Source of the DNA: JBFKMV01 sp041629655
GTDB taxonomy: Bacteria > Acidobacteriota > Polarisedimenticolia > Polarisedimenticolales > Polarisedimenticolaceae
NCBI GenBank assembly: GCA_041629655.1
Contig: JBFKMV010000146.1
Location: forward strand, 1 to 13,402
Length of the DNA: 13,402 nucleotides
Direction of reading: 5' to 3'
The position numbers and the translations under genes are program-made. Shown piece by piece: positions 1 to 9,153 of this stretch; the first letter of the stretch is position 1; each line of letters begins with the position of its first letter. The notes beneath the pieces are model-generated. The model did not search any database. It had not been told where the DNA came from and saw only the letters and a list, made by a program, of their open reading frames with translations.

Positions 1-7
1 CGAGCTG

Positions 8-490
8 ATGGAGCGCGTGCTCGACCGGATGGTCTCCGCGGCCGGTTCCGACGACGACGCGGGCCCGCCGCCGGCCGCGGACCCGCCCGGGGGGTGGGAC
101 ATCCACGGCGAGCTGACGGTGCTGCCGGAAACGCTGGCCTGGCTCGCGGAGCTGGGAATGGCCCTCGACCCCGCCGGGCCGGGCGGCACGGCACGGGAGC
201 TGCGCCGGATGAGCCTCGAGGTCGACGTACGGTCCGACGACGCGCTGGAGGGCTTCGTCTCGCTCGAGTGCGCGTCCGCGGACCCCGTCGAGCGGTGGAG
301 CGACACGCTGACCGTGTGGCTCGAGGACCTGCGCGCCCGCAGCGCCGCCTACGGGGTCGAGCTGAGCTTCGAGATCGTCCCCGACGGCTCCGGCGTGCGG
401 GCCGGCGTGCGGGCCACGGGGCTGCGAGACGCGATCGCGGCCTACAGCGACCGATTGGGCGAGGAGATCGCCGCGGAGTCCGGCGGATGA
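8..490 (+). CDS. Hypothetical protein, possibly missing its N-terminus
   Basis: I do not recognise this protein family. The reading frame is open to the left edge (codons at 2-7 read Glu-Leu), so the ATG at 8 may be internal. From that ATG the product is 160 residues. It has an acidic, Pro/Ala/Gly-rich segment at about residues 13-30, probably disordered, followed by a compact acidic domain of about 130 residues that alternates predicted strands and helices. I see no signal peptide, membrane segment, Cys pair or catalytic motif. Its stop codon overlaps the start of the next gene (ATGA at 487-490), so the two are probably co-transcribed and translationally coupled. The partner is a lipoprotein amidohydrolase, but that gives no function here. 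Codon use is GC-rich at third positions like its neighbours, which supports real coding. Confidence is high that it is a gene, and nil for its role. Confidence 0.75.
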   Translation: MERVLDRMVSAAGSDDDAGPPPAADPPGGWDIHGELTVLPETLAWLAELGMALDPAGPGGTARELRRMSLEVDVRSDDALEGFVSLECASADPVERWSDTLTVWLEDLRARSAAYGVELSFEIVPDGSGVRAGVRATGLRDAIAAYSDRLGEEIAAESGG

Positions 491-2175
491 GCCGGGTCTG
501 GGCTCCGTTGCTGGCGCTGGCGCTGTTGCTGGCGCTCGGCGGTTGTCGTCCCGCGGCGCGTCCCGGACCGCCGGACCTGCTGCTCGAGGGAACGCGGATC
601 TGGACCGGCCTCGACGAGCGGCCCCGGGCCGGCTGGGTGGCGATCCGCGGCGACCGGATCGAGTCGGTCGGCCACGACGAGTCGCCACCGCAGGCGGTGC
701 GGACGATCGACCTGGGCGATCGCCTGCTGCTGCCCGGTTTCAACGACTCGCACGTCCACTTCGCCCGGGCCGGCGCGTTGTTGCTCGGCGTGAACCTGCT
801 CGACGCCGCCGACGACGAGCGCTTCCGGCAACGGATCCTCGAGGCGGTCGAGCGGCTTCCGGCCGGTTCTTGGATCACCGGCGGCGACTGGGGCGCCTAC
901 GAGGCCTGGGCGGCGGGCTCCGACGGGAGCCGCCGCGGCGAGGTGCGCTACGTTCCGTCGCGCGGGCTGATCGACGCGCTGACCCCGCAGCACCCGGTGC
1001 TGGTGACCCGTTTCGACCGCAACGTGGGGCTGGCCAACGCGACGGCGTTGCGCGCGCTGGGGATCGAATCCCCGAGCGGGGTGCTGCGGGGGGAGCAGCT
1101 CGAGCGGGCCCTCGCCGCGGTCCCGGAGCCGTCCCTGGAGCGGCGGATGGCGGAGTCGCGGCGCGCGCTGGAGGAGTGCCGCCGCTGGGGCGTGACGTCG
1201 GTCCAGGACATGTCGCCGCCGGAGCAGCTCGAAATCTACGAGGCGCTCCGCGAGAACGGCGAGCTGACCGTGCGCGTGCACTACAGCCCGGCCCGCCTCG
1301 ATGCCGTCGAGGGGATGGTCGACCGGGGCTGGGTCGTCGGCGCGGGCGACGAATGGATCCGCTTCGGCACGATCAAGACACACATCGACGGCATCATGGG
1401 CAACCGCACGGCGCGGTTCTTCGAGCCGTACGCCGACAACCCGGACGACCGCGCGGACTGGCGCGGCGGATGGCGCGAGTTCTCGGACGACCTGGCGGCG
1501 TTCGAGCTACGGCTCAAGCTCGCCGACGAGGCCGGCATCCAGCTGCGGGTGCATGCGATCGGCGACGAGGCGAATGCGTTGATACTGGACATGCTCGAGC
1601 GCATCGAGGCCGAGAACGGCAAGCGCGACCGGCGGCTGCGTCTCGTCCACGCCCAGGTGATCCACCCCCGGGACCTCGATCGGCTGGCGGAGCACCGGTT
1701 GGTCGCCGAGGTGCAGCCCTACCACTGCGCCGACGACATGCGCTGGATGGAGGAGCGGATCGGGCGCGAGCGGTGCCGGGGCGCCTACGCGTTCCGGTCG
1801 CTGGCCGACGCGGGCGCCGTCCTGGCGTTCGGCTCCGACTGGCCGGGCACCAACGCGTCGTACTACCCGGTCAATCCGCTGTACGGGATCTACGCCGCCG
1901 TGACGCGCCAGACGCTGGAGGGCACGCCGTCCGGCGGCTGGTTCCCCGAGCAGCGCGTGAGCCTGACCGAGGCGCTCCGGGCCTACACCGCGGGTTCGGC
2001 CCACGCGGCGTTCGAGGAGCGGATCAAGGGCACGCTCGAGCCCGGCAAGCTGGCGGATCTCGTCGTGCTCGGGACCGATCCGTTCGAGACCGAGCCGGCA
2101 CGCTGGCTCGAGACGCAGGTGGACCTGACCTTCGTGGGCGGGAAGCTCGTCTACGCCCGGGGCGCGGTCGACTGA
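487..2175 (+). CDS. YtcJ-like amidohydrolase (amidohydrolase_3 family), predicted lipoprotein
   Basis: Predicted metal-dependent hydrolase of 562 residues in the amidohydrolase superfamily, YtcJ/NfdA branch, which acts on amide-type C-N bonds; the substrate cannot be read from the sequence. The start at ATG 487 gives a hydrophobic signal segment (residues 4-19) ending in a lipobox (L17-G-G-C20), so the enzyme is probably lipid-anchored and extracytoplasmic. A small N-terminal beta domain is followed by the TIM barrel. Candidate metal and active-site residues are H89-x-H91 in GFNDSHVHF, the IKTHIDG segment (K297, D301), H356 in HAIGDEA, H388 in VHAQV and D451 in FGSDWPG. The C-terminal EPGKLADLVVLGTDPF segment is the usual returning beta-domain signature. 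Length is normal for the family. GGAG at 475-478 lies 8 nt before the start, and the ATG overlaps the upstream stop codon, indicating coupling. The family is secure; the lipoprotein status is an inference from the leader. Confidence 0.93.
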   Translation: MSRVWAPLLALALLLALGGCRPAARPGPPDLLLEGTRIWTGLDERPRAGWVAIRGDRIESVGHDESPPQAVRTIDLGDRLLLPGFNDSHVHFARAGALLLGVNLLDAADDERFRQRILEAVERLPAGSWITGGDWGAYEAWAAGSDGSRRGEVRYVPSRGLIDALTPQHPVLVTRFDRNVGLANATALRALGIESPSGVLRGEQLERALAAVPEPSLERRMAESRRALEECRRWGVTSVQDMSPPEQLEIYEALRENGELTVRVHYSPARLDAVEGMVDRGWVVGAGDEWIRFGTIKTHIDGIMGNRTARFFEPYADNPDDRADWRGGWREFSDDLAAFELRLKLADEAGIQLRVHAIGDEANALILDMLERIEAENGKRDRRLRLVHAQVIHPRDLDRLAEHRLVAEVQPYHCADDMRWMEERIGRERCRGAYAFRSLADAGAVLAFGSDWPGTNASYYPVNPLYGIYAAVTRQTLEGTPSGGWFPEQRVSLTEALRAYTAGSAHAAFEERIKGTLEPGKLADLVVLGTDPFETEPARWLETQVDLTFVGGKLVYARGAVD

Positions 2176-2195
2176 GGTCCGGGCGCCGGGCTCAG
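2172..2195. terminator. Imperfect hairpin between convergent genes, possible two-way terminator
   Basis: CTGAG (2172-2176) pairs with CTCAG (2191-2195), and CCGG (2179-2182) pairs with CCGG (2186-2189) around a GCG loop, with a small 2-by-1 internal loop between the two stems. The structure fills the 16-base gap between the amidohydrolase and the zinc-ribbon gene. Each outer arm contains one gene's stop codon. There is no T-tract on either side, so intrinsic termination is not assured. Confidence 0.35.
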
Positions 2196-2413
2196 CCGAT
2201 GTTGGCGGGCAGCGCCGTCCGGCAGTGCGGGCAGACCACGATGCAACCCCGTCGCGGAAGCGACGAGGTGAAGTTGACCTTGGTGCGCAGCAGCCGCACG
2301 ACCTGGACCGAGTCCACCGCCTTCCCGCACGAGGAGCACTTGACCGTGGCCTCCAGGGCGTACTCGGCCTCCGGGGCGGTCCTCGGATCTTCCTCGATCA
2401 GTGGAGCTTGCAT
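2192..2413 (-). CDS. Small zinc-ribbon protein
   Basis: A 73-residue protein with two CxxC knuckles, CSSC at 26-29 and CPHC at 61-64, separated by 31 residues, plus an extra Cys at 57. This is the layout of a zinc ribbon, so one structural Zn(2+) is expected. Such small proteins may bind nucleic acid or protein partners, but nothing here indicates which. The first 20 residues are acidic and probably flexible; the middle (VDSVQVVRLLRTKVNF) looks like beta strands. The ATG at 2413-2411 is favoured because GAGGGG lies 7 nt upstream. The gene stands alone: it converges on the amidohydrolase, and about 150 bases with a candidate promoter separate it from the M28 gene upstream. The longer reading frame extending to 2725 runs back through the intergenic region and into the M28 gene, and is not credible. 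Confidence 0.8.
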   Translation of the reverse strand: MQAPLIEEDPRTAPEAEYALEATVKCSSCGKAVDSVQVVRLLRTKVNFTSSLPRRGCIVVCPHCRTALPANIG

Positions 2414-2450
2414 CGGGCGACCCCTCTGTACGGCCGGGTTCCGGAGGTAA

Positions 2451-2479
2451 TGAATAGGTCCCGGGGGCCGGAGAGGCAA
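2451..2479 (-). promoter_or_regulatory. Candidate sigma70-type promoter of the zinc-ribbon gene
   Basis: On the minus strand, TTGCCT (2479-2474) and TATTCA (2456-2451) are separated by exactly 17 nt. They match the -35 and -10 consensus at 4/6 and 3/6 positions. Transcription would start near 2444, leaving a leader of about 30 nt with the GAGGGG ribosome-binding site (2426-2421). The surrounding stretch 2414-2564 is the least GC-rich part of the window and holds no gene. Matches this weak are only suggestive in a GC-rich genome. Confidence 0.35.
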
Positions 2480-2494
2480 GCCTCGATCCGAGGC
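2473..2494. repeat. Three-arm inverted repeat upstream of the zinc-ribbon gene
   Basis: GAGGC (2473-2477), GCCTCG (2480-2485) and CGAGGC (2489-2494) alternate in orientation, so the middle arm can pair with either neighbour (2-nt or 3-nt spacing). The left palindrome overlaps the candidate -35 box of the zinc-ribbon promoter, as an operator would. Read on the minus strand, the GCCTCG/CGAGGC hairpin also lies about 70 nt after the M28 stop codon and could act as a weak terminator, although only two T residues follow it. Confidence 0.35.
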
Positions 2495-2564
2495 CGCGGA
2501 GATTACGGAATCGCAATTTTCGGGGGATCGGGAGCTAGAGGAAATCCACCCCGCCGAATTCCGC

Positions 2565-3743
2565 TCAGGTACTTGGCCGGCAGATCTCCACGGCGACTCC
2601 TCGCGCCAGACGCGCCACCCGGGCCAGCGCGTCGGGGTCGAGGTGGTCGGCGACGTCGTGCCGCGAGTGCACCGCGATCGTGGCACGTCCGAGCGAGCCG
2701 CTGGACAGGGTCGGGCACTCCACACCGCGGTGGGCGAACGGGATGCCGTCCACGCCGATCGCCGGCGGCATCCAGATCCGGCGCAGCGGGATGCCCAGCT
2801 TCCGGGCGCACCCGGCAGTCGCCGCGGACACGGTCTTGCCGAACGAACGGCCGAATCCGTATCGGGCGATCAGAACCGCGGTGCCCGGCGAGCCGGCGCC
2901 GTCGAGATTCAGCGCGAACAGCGGACGGTCGCGCAGCCCGTCGAGGTGCGCGTCCAGCCAGCGCATCGCGCCGACCATGTGGTCCTCCTCGGCGCCGGTC
3001 GACAGGAAGATCAGCTCCACGTCGTCCGGCACCTCGGCCGGCAGCACCCGGGCCAGCTCGAGCAGGATCGCCAGCGAGCCCCCGTTGTCCACGCCCCCCG
3101 GCGAGCGGTTCTCGCTGCGCAACGTCGCCAGGCCCGACAGCGCCAGCGCCGCGACCGCCGCCACCGCCGGAGCGAGCCAGGCCGGCCCGGGCACGGCGCC
3201 GCCCGCCAGACCGAGCAGCACCAGCAGCGCCAGCCCCGCGGTCCCGCCGATCGCCGCCAGCGTGAGCCCCATGCGCACCGGGAAGGTCAGGTTCTGCGAC
3301 TTGCTGTCGTGGTGGGCTACCAGCACCAGCCGGAGCCGTGGCGGCCCCGCGCTCCGGGAAGGCCTCCGGCCGACGACGTTCGCGGTCACGGTCGGGCCCG
3401 CTGCGCGGTACAGGCGCTCCGCGCCCGGGGACCACGCCAGCAGCAGCCCGCCGACGGCCAGGCCGGCGAGCAGCAGCACGGCGGCGCCGGCAGGAGTGGC
3501 CGCGGCGAGCCACCCCGCGGCCAGCAACGCCAGGGCCGTGGCGACGAGCGCCGCCCGCAGCAACAGCATCACCGGCGCCAGGTCGTAGGAGAACTCCTCG
3601 GTTCGGACCTCGAGCCCCGCCGCCCGCAGCTCGCGCCCGACGATCTCGATCGCCCGCCGGTCGCCCTGCGTCCCCGGATAGCGGGGGAACGCGACCCCGC
3701 GAGCGGTCTCGAGAATGCGCGCGCCGTCGAGCGGGGCGTCCAC
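2565..3743 (-). CDS. M28-type zinc metallopeptidase with four predicted membrane segments
   Basis: Predicted di-zinc aminopeptidase-like enzyme of 392 residues. M28 motifs are visible in order: H144-x-D146 in VAHHDS, D219-N220 in VDNGGS, E252-E253 in TGAEED, D281 in LNLDGAG, DGIPFAH (332-338) and H359 in VHSRHD. These give a plausible complete metal and catalytic set. Unusually, hydrophobic segments lie at about 58-80, 85-104, 160-181 and 187-207. The last two fall between the HxD and DN motifs, which in soluble members are close together. An even number of crossings keeps both parts of the catalytic domain on one side; Arg placement suggests the cytoplasmic side. The GTG start at 3743 overlaps the upstream stop (TAGTG), so translation is probably coupled. 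The N-terminal segment RYPGTQGDRRAIEIVGREL resembles the start of other M28 domains, which supports this start. Substrate unknown. Confidence 0.87.
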   Translation of the reverse strand: MDAPLDGARILETARGVAFPRYPGTQGDRRAIEIVGRELRAAGLEVRTEEFSYDLAPVMLLLRAALVATALALLAAGWLAAATPAGAAVLLLAGLAVGGLLLAWSPGAERLYRAAGPTVTANVVGRRPSRSAGPPRLRLVLVAHHDSKSQNLTFPVRMGLTLAAIGGTAGLALLVLLGLAGGAVPGPAWLAPAVAAVAALALSGLATLRSENRSPGGVDNGGSLAILLELARVLPAEVPDDVELIFLSTGAEEDHMVGAMRWLDAHLDGLRDRPLFALNLDGAGSPGTAVLIARYGFGRSFGKTVSAATAGCARKLGIPLRRIWMPPAIGVDGIPFAHRGVECPTLSSGSLGRATIAVHSRHDVADHLDPDALARVARLARGVAVEICRPST

Positions 3744-4690
3744 TAGCGCTCCAACACGATCGTGCGGCCGACCGGCACCAGGTGCAGCTCGCGGCCGCCG
3801 TCCGGCGCGTGCTCGCTCCACCATTGCCGCATCCGCTCGGCGGGCTCGCGCAGCGGCTCGTCGGTCAGCTTGAAGGTCCCCCAGTGCATCGGCACCAGGT
3901 GGCGCGCCCCGAGCTCCTGGAACGCGCGGCCCGCCTGCTCGGGGTTCATGTGGTTGTACTCCATGAACCAGGCCGGATCGTAGGCCCCGATCGGCAGCAT
4001 CGCCGCGAGCAGTCCCGGAAATCGCGCCCCGATCTCGCGGAATCCCTCCCACCACGCGCTGTCCCCGGCGTGGTACACGGCGGCCCCGTCCCCCTCGACG
4101 ACGAACCCGCCCCACAACGTGCGGTTGGTGTCGGCGATCCGCCGCCGCGACCAGTGACGCGACGGAACGAGGGTCACCGTCAGCGGGCCGGCGGGTGCCG
4201 GCTCCCACCAGTCCAGCTCGCGGACCCGGGTGAAGCCGCGCCGGCCGAACCAGCGGCCGAGGCCCAGCGGCACGAACACCGGGACGTCCCGGGGCAACGA
4301 GAGCACCGAGGCCGCATCGAGGTGGTCGTAGTGGCAGTGCGTGACCAGCAGCGCGTCGAGCGGGGGCAGCTCGTGGGGCCGCAGCCCGGGCGGGACGTGG
4401 CGCCGCACCACCCAGCCCACGCGATCGCTGAACACCGGGTCGATCAGGAACCGGCCGCCGCCCAGCGTGCCCAGGAACGAGGCGTGACCGATCCAGGTCA
4501 GGCGCGGCGGACCGGCGGGCTCGAGCAGCCGTTCCAGGTCGGGGCGCTCGCAAGGCGCGGGCCGGCCGGCGGGGCGGATTTCGCGGCGCCCCAGCAGCCG
4601 ATCGGCGACGCCCCAGCGGAACACGTTGCGCATCGGGTGGGGCCCGTGGGCCGGGTCGTGGTCCTCGGAGAAGCGTCGTCGCCGCGCCAT
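3743..4690 (-). CDS. Metallo-beta-lactamase-fold hydrolase, NAPE-PLD/UlaG-like
   Basis: A 315-residue cytoplasmic-looking metallohydrolase. The signature H118-C-H120-Y-D122-H123 is followed by H179 (PSRHWS), D210 (YHAGDS) and H269 (PMHWGTF), a full two-metal site. The GHASFL segment (69-73), DPVFSDR (84-90) and the C-terminal PMHWGTFKLTDEP are typical of the branch that includes N-acyl-phosphatidylethanolamine phospholipase D and the UlaG lactonase. Phosphodiester or lactone cleavage is possible; a true beta-lactamase is unlikely. It is the first gene of an operon, and its TAG stop overlaps the GTG of the M28 peptidase. The start is unsettled: ATG 4690 gives the usual family beginning (a short basic RRRF segment), while GTG 4723 adds 11 residues. 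Neither has a good ribosome-binding site. The gene is divergent from the copper ATPase. Confidence 0.9.
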   Translation of the reverse strand: MARRRRFSEDHDPAHGPHPMRNVFRWGVADRLLGRREIRPAGRPAPCERPDLERLLEPAGPPRLTWIGHASFLGTLGGGRFLIDPVFSDRVGWVVRRHVPPGLRPHELPPLDALLVTHCHYDHLDAASVLSLPRDVPVFVPLGLGRWFGRRGFTRVRELDWWEPAPAGPLTVTLVPSRHWSRRRIADTNRTLWGGFVVEGDGAAVYHAGDSAWWEGFREIGARFPGLLAAMLPIGAYDPAWFMEYNHMNPEQAGRAFQELGARHLVPMHWGTFKLTDEPLREPAERMRQWWSEHAPDGGRELHLVPVGRTIVLER

Positions 4691-4705
4691 GCGGTATCGT
4701 ACCGC
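4691..4705. promoter_or_regulatory. Perfect 6-3-6 palindrome between divergent genes, possible operator
   Basis: GCGGTA (4691-4696) and TACCGC (4700-4705) are exact reverse complements around TCG. The site lies in the short gap between the hydrolase operon and the copper ATPase, directly before ATG 4690. It could bind a dimeric regulator of either gene. It does not resemble the CueR operator pattern I know. If the hydrolase actually starts at GTG 4723, the palindrome lies inside coding sequence and is weaker as a candidate. Confidence 0.3.
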
Positions 4706-4748
4706 CTCGCGGTTGTCGTTCACGCCCGAGCGCTGGGAGTCCCGCCCG

Positions 4749-7061
<2,313 letters not shown>

Positions 7062-7100
7062 GCGTCGAACGGCCGGGCAACCGTTGTAGACTCGGCTTCG

Positions 7101-7106
7101 GGAGGT
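7101..7106 (+). promoter_or_regulatory. Strong ribosome-binding site that sets the M32 start
   Basis: GGAGGT at 7101-7106 is a near-perfect Shine-Dalgarno sequence. It overlaps a GTG at 7105, which therefore cannot be the start, and lies 5 nt (counted from GGAGG) before the GTG at 7111. A TAGACT at 7087-7092 could be a -10 box, but I see no convincing -35 partner. Confidence 0.7.
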
Positions 7107-7110
7107 GCGC

Positions 7111-8598
7111 GTGAGCGCCCCGTATGCCGAGCTTCAGCAACGACTCCGCGACGCAGAGACGCTTCGCTCGCTGGCCGCCCTGGCGATGTGGGACCAGGAG
7201 ACGATGATGCCGCGCAAGGCGGTCGCGTTCCGCGCCGAGGAGGTGGCCTTGGTCTCGCGATTGGCCCACGAGCGGGCGACCGACCCGCGCGTCGGCGAGC
7301 TGATCGCGGAATGCGAGACCGACGCGACGCTGTGCGAAGATCCGCTCGAGTCGGCCAACCTGCGCGAGATACGCCGCGCCTACGATCGGGCGATCAAGTT
7401 GCCGCCGGAGCTCGTGGCGGAGCTGGGCCAGACCGGCTCGCTGGCGATGGAAGCCTGGAAGGACGCGCGCGCGCGCGACGACTTTCGGGCGTTCCGGCCG
7501 TGGCTGGAGAAACAGTTCGCCCTGGCCCGCCGCAAGGCCGAGTGTTACGGCGCGCCCGAGGGTGGCGAGCTGTACGACGCCCTGCTGGACGATTTCGAGC
7601 CGGGCATGACGGCGGCGCAGCTCGAACGGGTCTTCGAGCCGCTCCGCGAGGCGCTCGTGCCGCTGATCGAGGATGCACGGAGCACCGATCCATCGCTCGG
7701 GCTCGCGGTGCCGGTGGCGGCCCAGCGCGAGTTCAACCACTGGCTGTGCGGGCGGCTCGGCTTCGATCTCGAGGCCGGGCGGCTCGACGAGTCGACGCAC
7801 CCGTTCACGACCGGTCTCGCCCCCGGCGACACCCGGCTGACCACGCGCTACCGCGACGACGGGTTCTTCGACGCGGTCGGCAGCACGCTGCATGAGCTGG
7901 GGCACGCGCTGTACGAGCAGGGGCTGCCCAAGAGCGAGCGTCACGGCCAGCCGCTGGCGCAGACGGCGGGGCTGGGGATGCACGAGAGCCAGTCCCGGAC
8001 CTGGGAAAACCAGGTCGGCCGTTCGCGCCCGTTCTGGAGCTGGGCGCTGCCCGAGGCGCGTCGCTTCTGCGGCGCGTCGCTCGACGGCCTCGACCTGGGC
8101 GCGGTGGTGCGGGAGGTCAATGCGGTACGGGCCGGGCTGATCCGCGTCGAGGCCGACGAGACGACCTACAACCTGCACGTGATGATCCGCTTCGATCTCG
8201 AGCGCGCGCTGTTGCGCGGCGACCTGCCGGTCGACGACCTTCCGGCGGCCTGGAACCGCAGGATCCGCGACGACCTCGGTCTCGAGGTGCCGGACGATCG
8301 ACGCGGGTGCCTGCAGGACGTGCACTGGTCGATGGGCTCGATCGGGTACTTTCCCACCTACACACTGGGCAACCTGTACGCGGCGCAGCTCTGGGAGGTG
8401 GTCCTGCGCGAGGTCGCCGACGTCGAGCGGCAGCTCGCGCGGGGGGAGTTCGGCGCGCTGCTCGACTGGCTGCGCGAGCGGATCCACCGCCACGGACGCC
8501 GCTTTCCGGGCGTCGAGCCCTGCGAACGGATCAGCGGGCGTCCGCTCGACTGGCGGCCGCTGGTCGAGTATCTGGCGAGCAAGCCCCGCGGCGCCTGA
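7111..8598 (+). CDS. M32-family metallocarboxypeptidase
   Basis: Zinc carboxypeptidase of 495 residues (about 500 is usual), expected to remove C-terminal amino acids from peptides in the cytoplasm; there is no signal peptide. The family motifs occur in the usual order: HPF (230-232), DTRLT (240-244, the DxRxT motif), HELGH (261-265, two zinc ligands plus catalytic Glu) and HESQSR (291-296, E292 the third ligand). The later segments ADETTYNLHVMIRFDLE and IGYFPTYTLGNLYAAQLW are also typical. The fold is mainly helical with a deep groove. Start GTG 7111 is chosen over GTG 7105 because the latter lies inside the GGAGGT ribosome-binding site. The gene follows the copper ATPase by 49 bases on the same strand, so read-through is possible, but no functional link is evident. 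An alternating (CG)7 run at 7464-7477 is ordinary coding sequence. Confidence 0.95.
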   Translation: MSAPYAELQQRLRDAETLRSLAALAMWDQETMMPRKAVAFRAEEVALVSRLAHERATDPRVGELIAECETDATLCEDPLESANLREIRRAYDRAIKLPPELVAELGQTGSLAMEAWKDARARDDFRAFRPWLEKQFALARRKAECYGAPEGGELYDALLDDFEPGMTAAQLERVFEPLREALVPLIEDARSTDPSLGLAVPVAAQREFNHWLCGRLGFDLEAGRLDESTHPFTTGLAPGDTRLTTRYRDDGFFDAVGSTLHELGHALYEQGLPKSERHGQPLAQTAGLGMHESQSRTWENQVGRSRPFWSWALPEARRFCGASLDGLDLGAVVREVNAVRAGLIRVEADETTYNLHVMIRFDLERALLRGDLPVDDLPAAWNRRIRDDLGLEVPDDRRGCLQDVHWSMGSIGYFPTYTLGNLYAAQLWEVVLREVADVERQLARGEFGALLDWLRERIHRHGRRFPGVEPCERISGRPLDWRPLVEYLASKPRGA

Positions 8599-8632
8599 CC
8601 AGCCCGGCTGCAAGTTCCTGACAGGCAACGGC

Positions 8633-8661
8633 TTGCATTCCAATGCAGAAAAGCTTAATTT
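8633..8661 (+). promoter_or_regulatory. Candidate promoter with embedded palindrome upstream of the Hpt gene
   Basis: TTGCAT (8633-8638) and TAATTT (8656-8661) are separated by 17 nt, each matching consensus at 3/6 positions, within a locally AT-rich island. A perfect inverted repeat, TGCATT-CC-AATGCA (8634-8647), covers the -35 region and looks like an operator for a dimeric regulator. A further TGCAAG at 8609-8614 is the reverse complement of CTTGCA at 8632-8637. The leader before the Hpt start would be about 50 nt. Confidence 0.38.
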
Positions 8662-8716
8662 CCGTAAGGTGCTGCCGATACGGGTTCCGACGGCCGCGTG
8701 CCGCCGGAGGAACAGC

Positions 8717-9103
8717 ATGTCCGAGCCCCAGATGCGCCGACCGGTTCTCGACCTCAACAAGGCCCTGACCCACCTGGGCGGCGACCGGACGCTGCTGGTC
8801 GAGAGCGCGCAGCTGTTCCTCGAGGACACGCCGCGGCTGATGACCGCCGTCCGGGAGGCCGTGACCCGCCGTGACGCGCGGGATATCGAAAAGTGCGCGC
8901 ACCGCGTCAAGGGCTCGCTGCTGGTGATGGCGGCGGGCCCGGCGGCCGATGCCGCGCTCGAGCTGGAGCTACTGGGACGCCAGGGCAAGCTGACCGGCAC
9001 GGCCGGAGTGCTGGCGCTGCTCGAGCAGGAGATCGAGCGCCTGATGCCGGAGATGGAGAGCCTGGCCGACGGGAACCAGCTCGCGCCCTACGGACAGCGC
9101 TGA
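8717..9103 (+). CDS. Histidine phosphotransfer (Hpt) domain protein
   Basis: A single-domain, 128-residue helical protein. The phosphoryl-accepting site is H62 in CAHRVKGSL, matching the Hpt consensus HxxKGS, and it is followed by a helix rich in Ala and Leu and then LELELLGRQGKL, the usual second half of the four-helix bundle. It should relay phosphate between the receiver domains of a hybrid histidine kinase and a response regulator in the cytoplasm. No kinase or receiver gene is in the window, so it is an orphan here. Start ATG 8717 is favoured by GGAGG at 8706-8710, 6 nt upstream; an in-frame TTG at 8633 would add 28 residues that overlap the candidate promoter. The C-terminal tail (about 110-128) looks unstructured. 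It ends 50 bases before the purine permease, with no sign of a functional link. Confidence 0.88.
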   Translation: MSEPQMRRPVLDLNKALTHLGGDRTLLVESAQLFLEDTPRLMTAVREAVTRRDARDIEKCAHRVKGSLLVMAAGPAADAALELELLGRQGKLTGTAGVLALLEQEIERLMPEMESLADGNQLAPYGQR

Positions 9104-9140
9104 ACCCGTCCCGTTCCGTTCCCCCGTCCCGCACCCCCCG

Positions 9141-9146
9141 TATAAT
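9141..9146 (+). promoter_or_regulatory. Perfect -10 box (TATAAT) just before the permease start
   Basis: TATAAT stands in an otherwise very GC-rich stretch, 7 nt before the GTG start codon at 9154. Transcription normally begins 6-8 nt after the -10 box, so the mRNA would start at or next to the GTG and carry no leader. There is no Shine-Dalgarno sequence before that GTG, which agrees with a leaderless message. I find no clear -35 element at 16-19 nt spacing. Confidence 0.5.
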
Positions 9147-9153
9147 CGCCGCC

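Noticed and set aside
94..486. N-terminal extension of the amidohydrolase frame
   Set aside because: It overlaps the hypothetical gene and encodes Arg/Gly/Ala-rich low-complexity sequence; the lipoprotein leader at 487 is a far better start.
2443..2452. GGAGGTAATG on the plus strand, resembling a ribosome-binding site plus start
   Set aside because: The spacing between GGAGG and ATG is only 2 nt, and the frame continues as shadow sequence opposite the M28 gene.
7069..7092. AACGG/CCGTT hairpin and TAGACT -10-like box after the copper ATPase
   Set aside because: The stem is only about 5 bp with no T-tract, and the -10-like box has no -35 partner; too weak to list as a terminator or promoter.
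7464..7477. (CG)7 alternating run, possible Z-DNA-forming tract
   Set aside because: It encodes an ordinary Ala-Arg stretch of the M32 enzyme and is short enough to arise by chance at this GC content.
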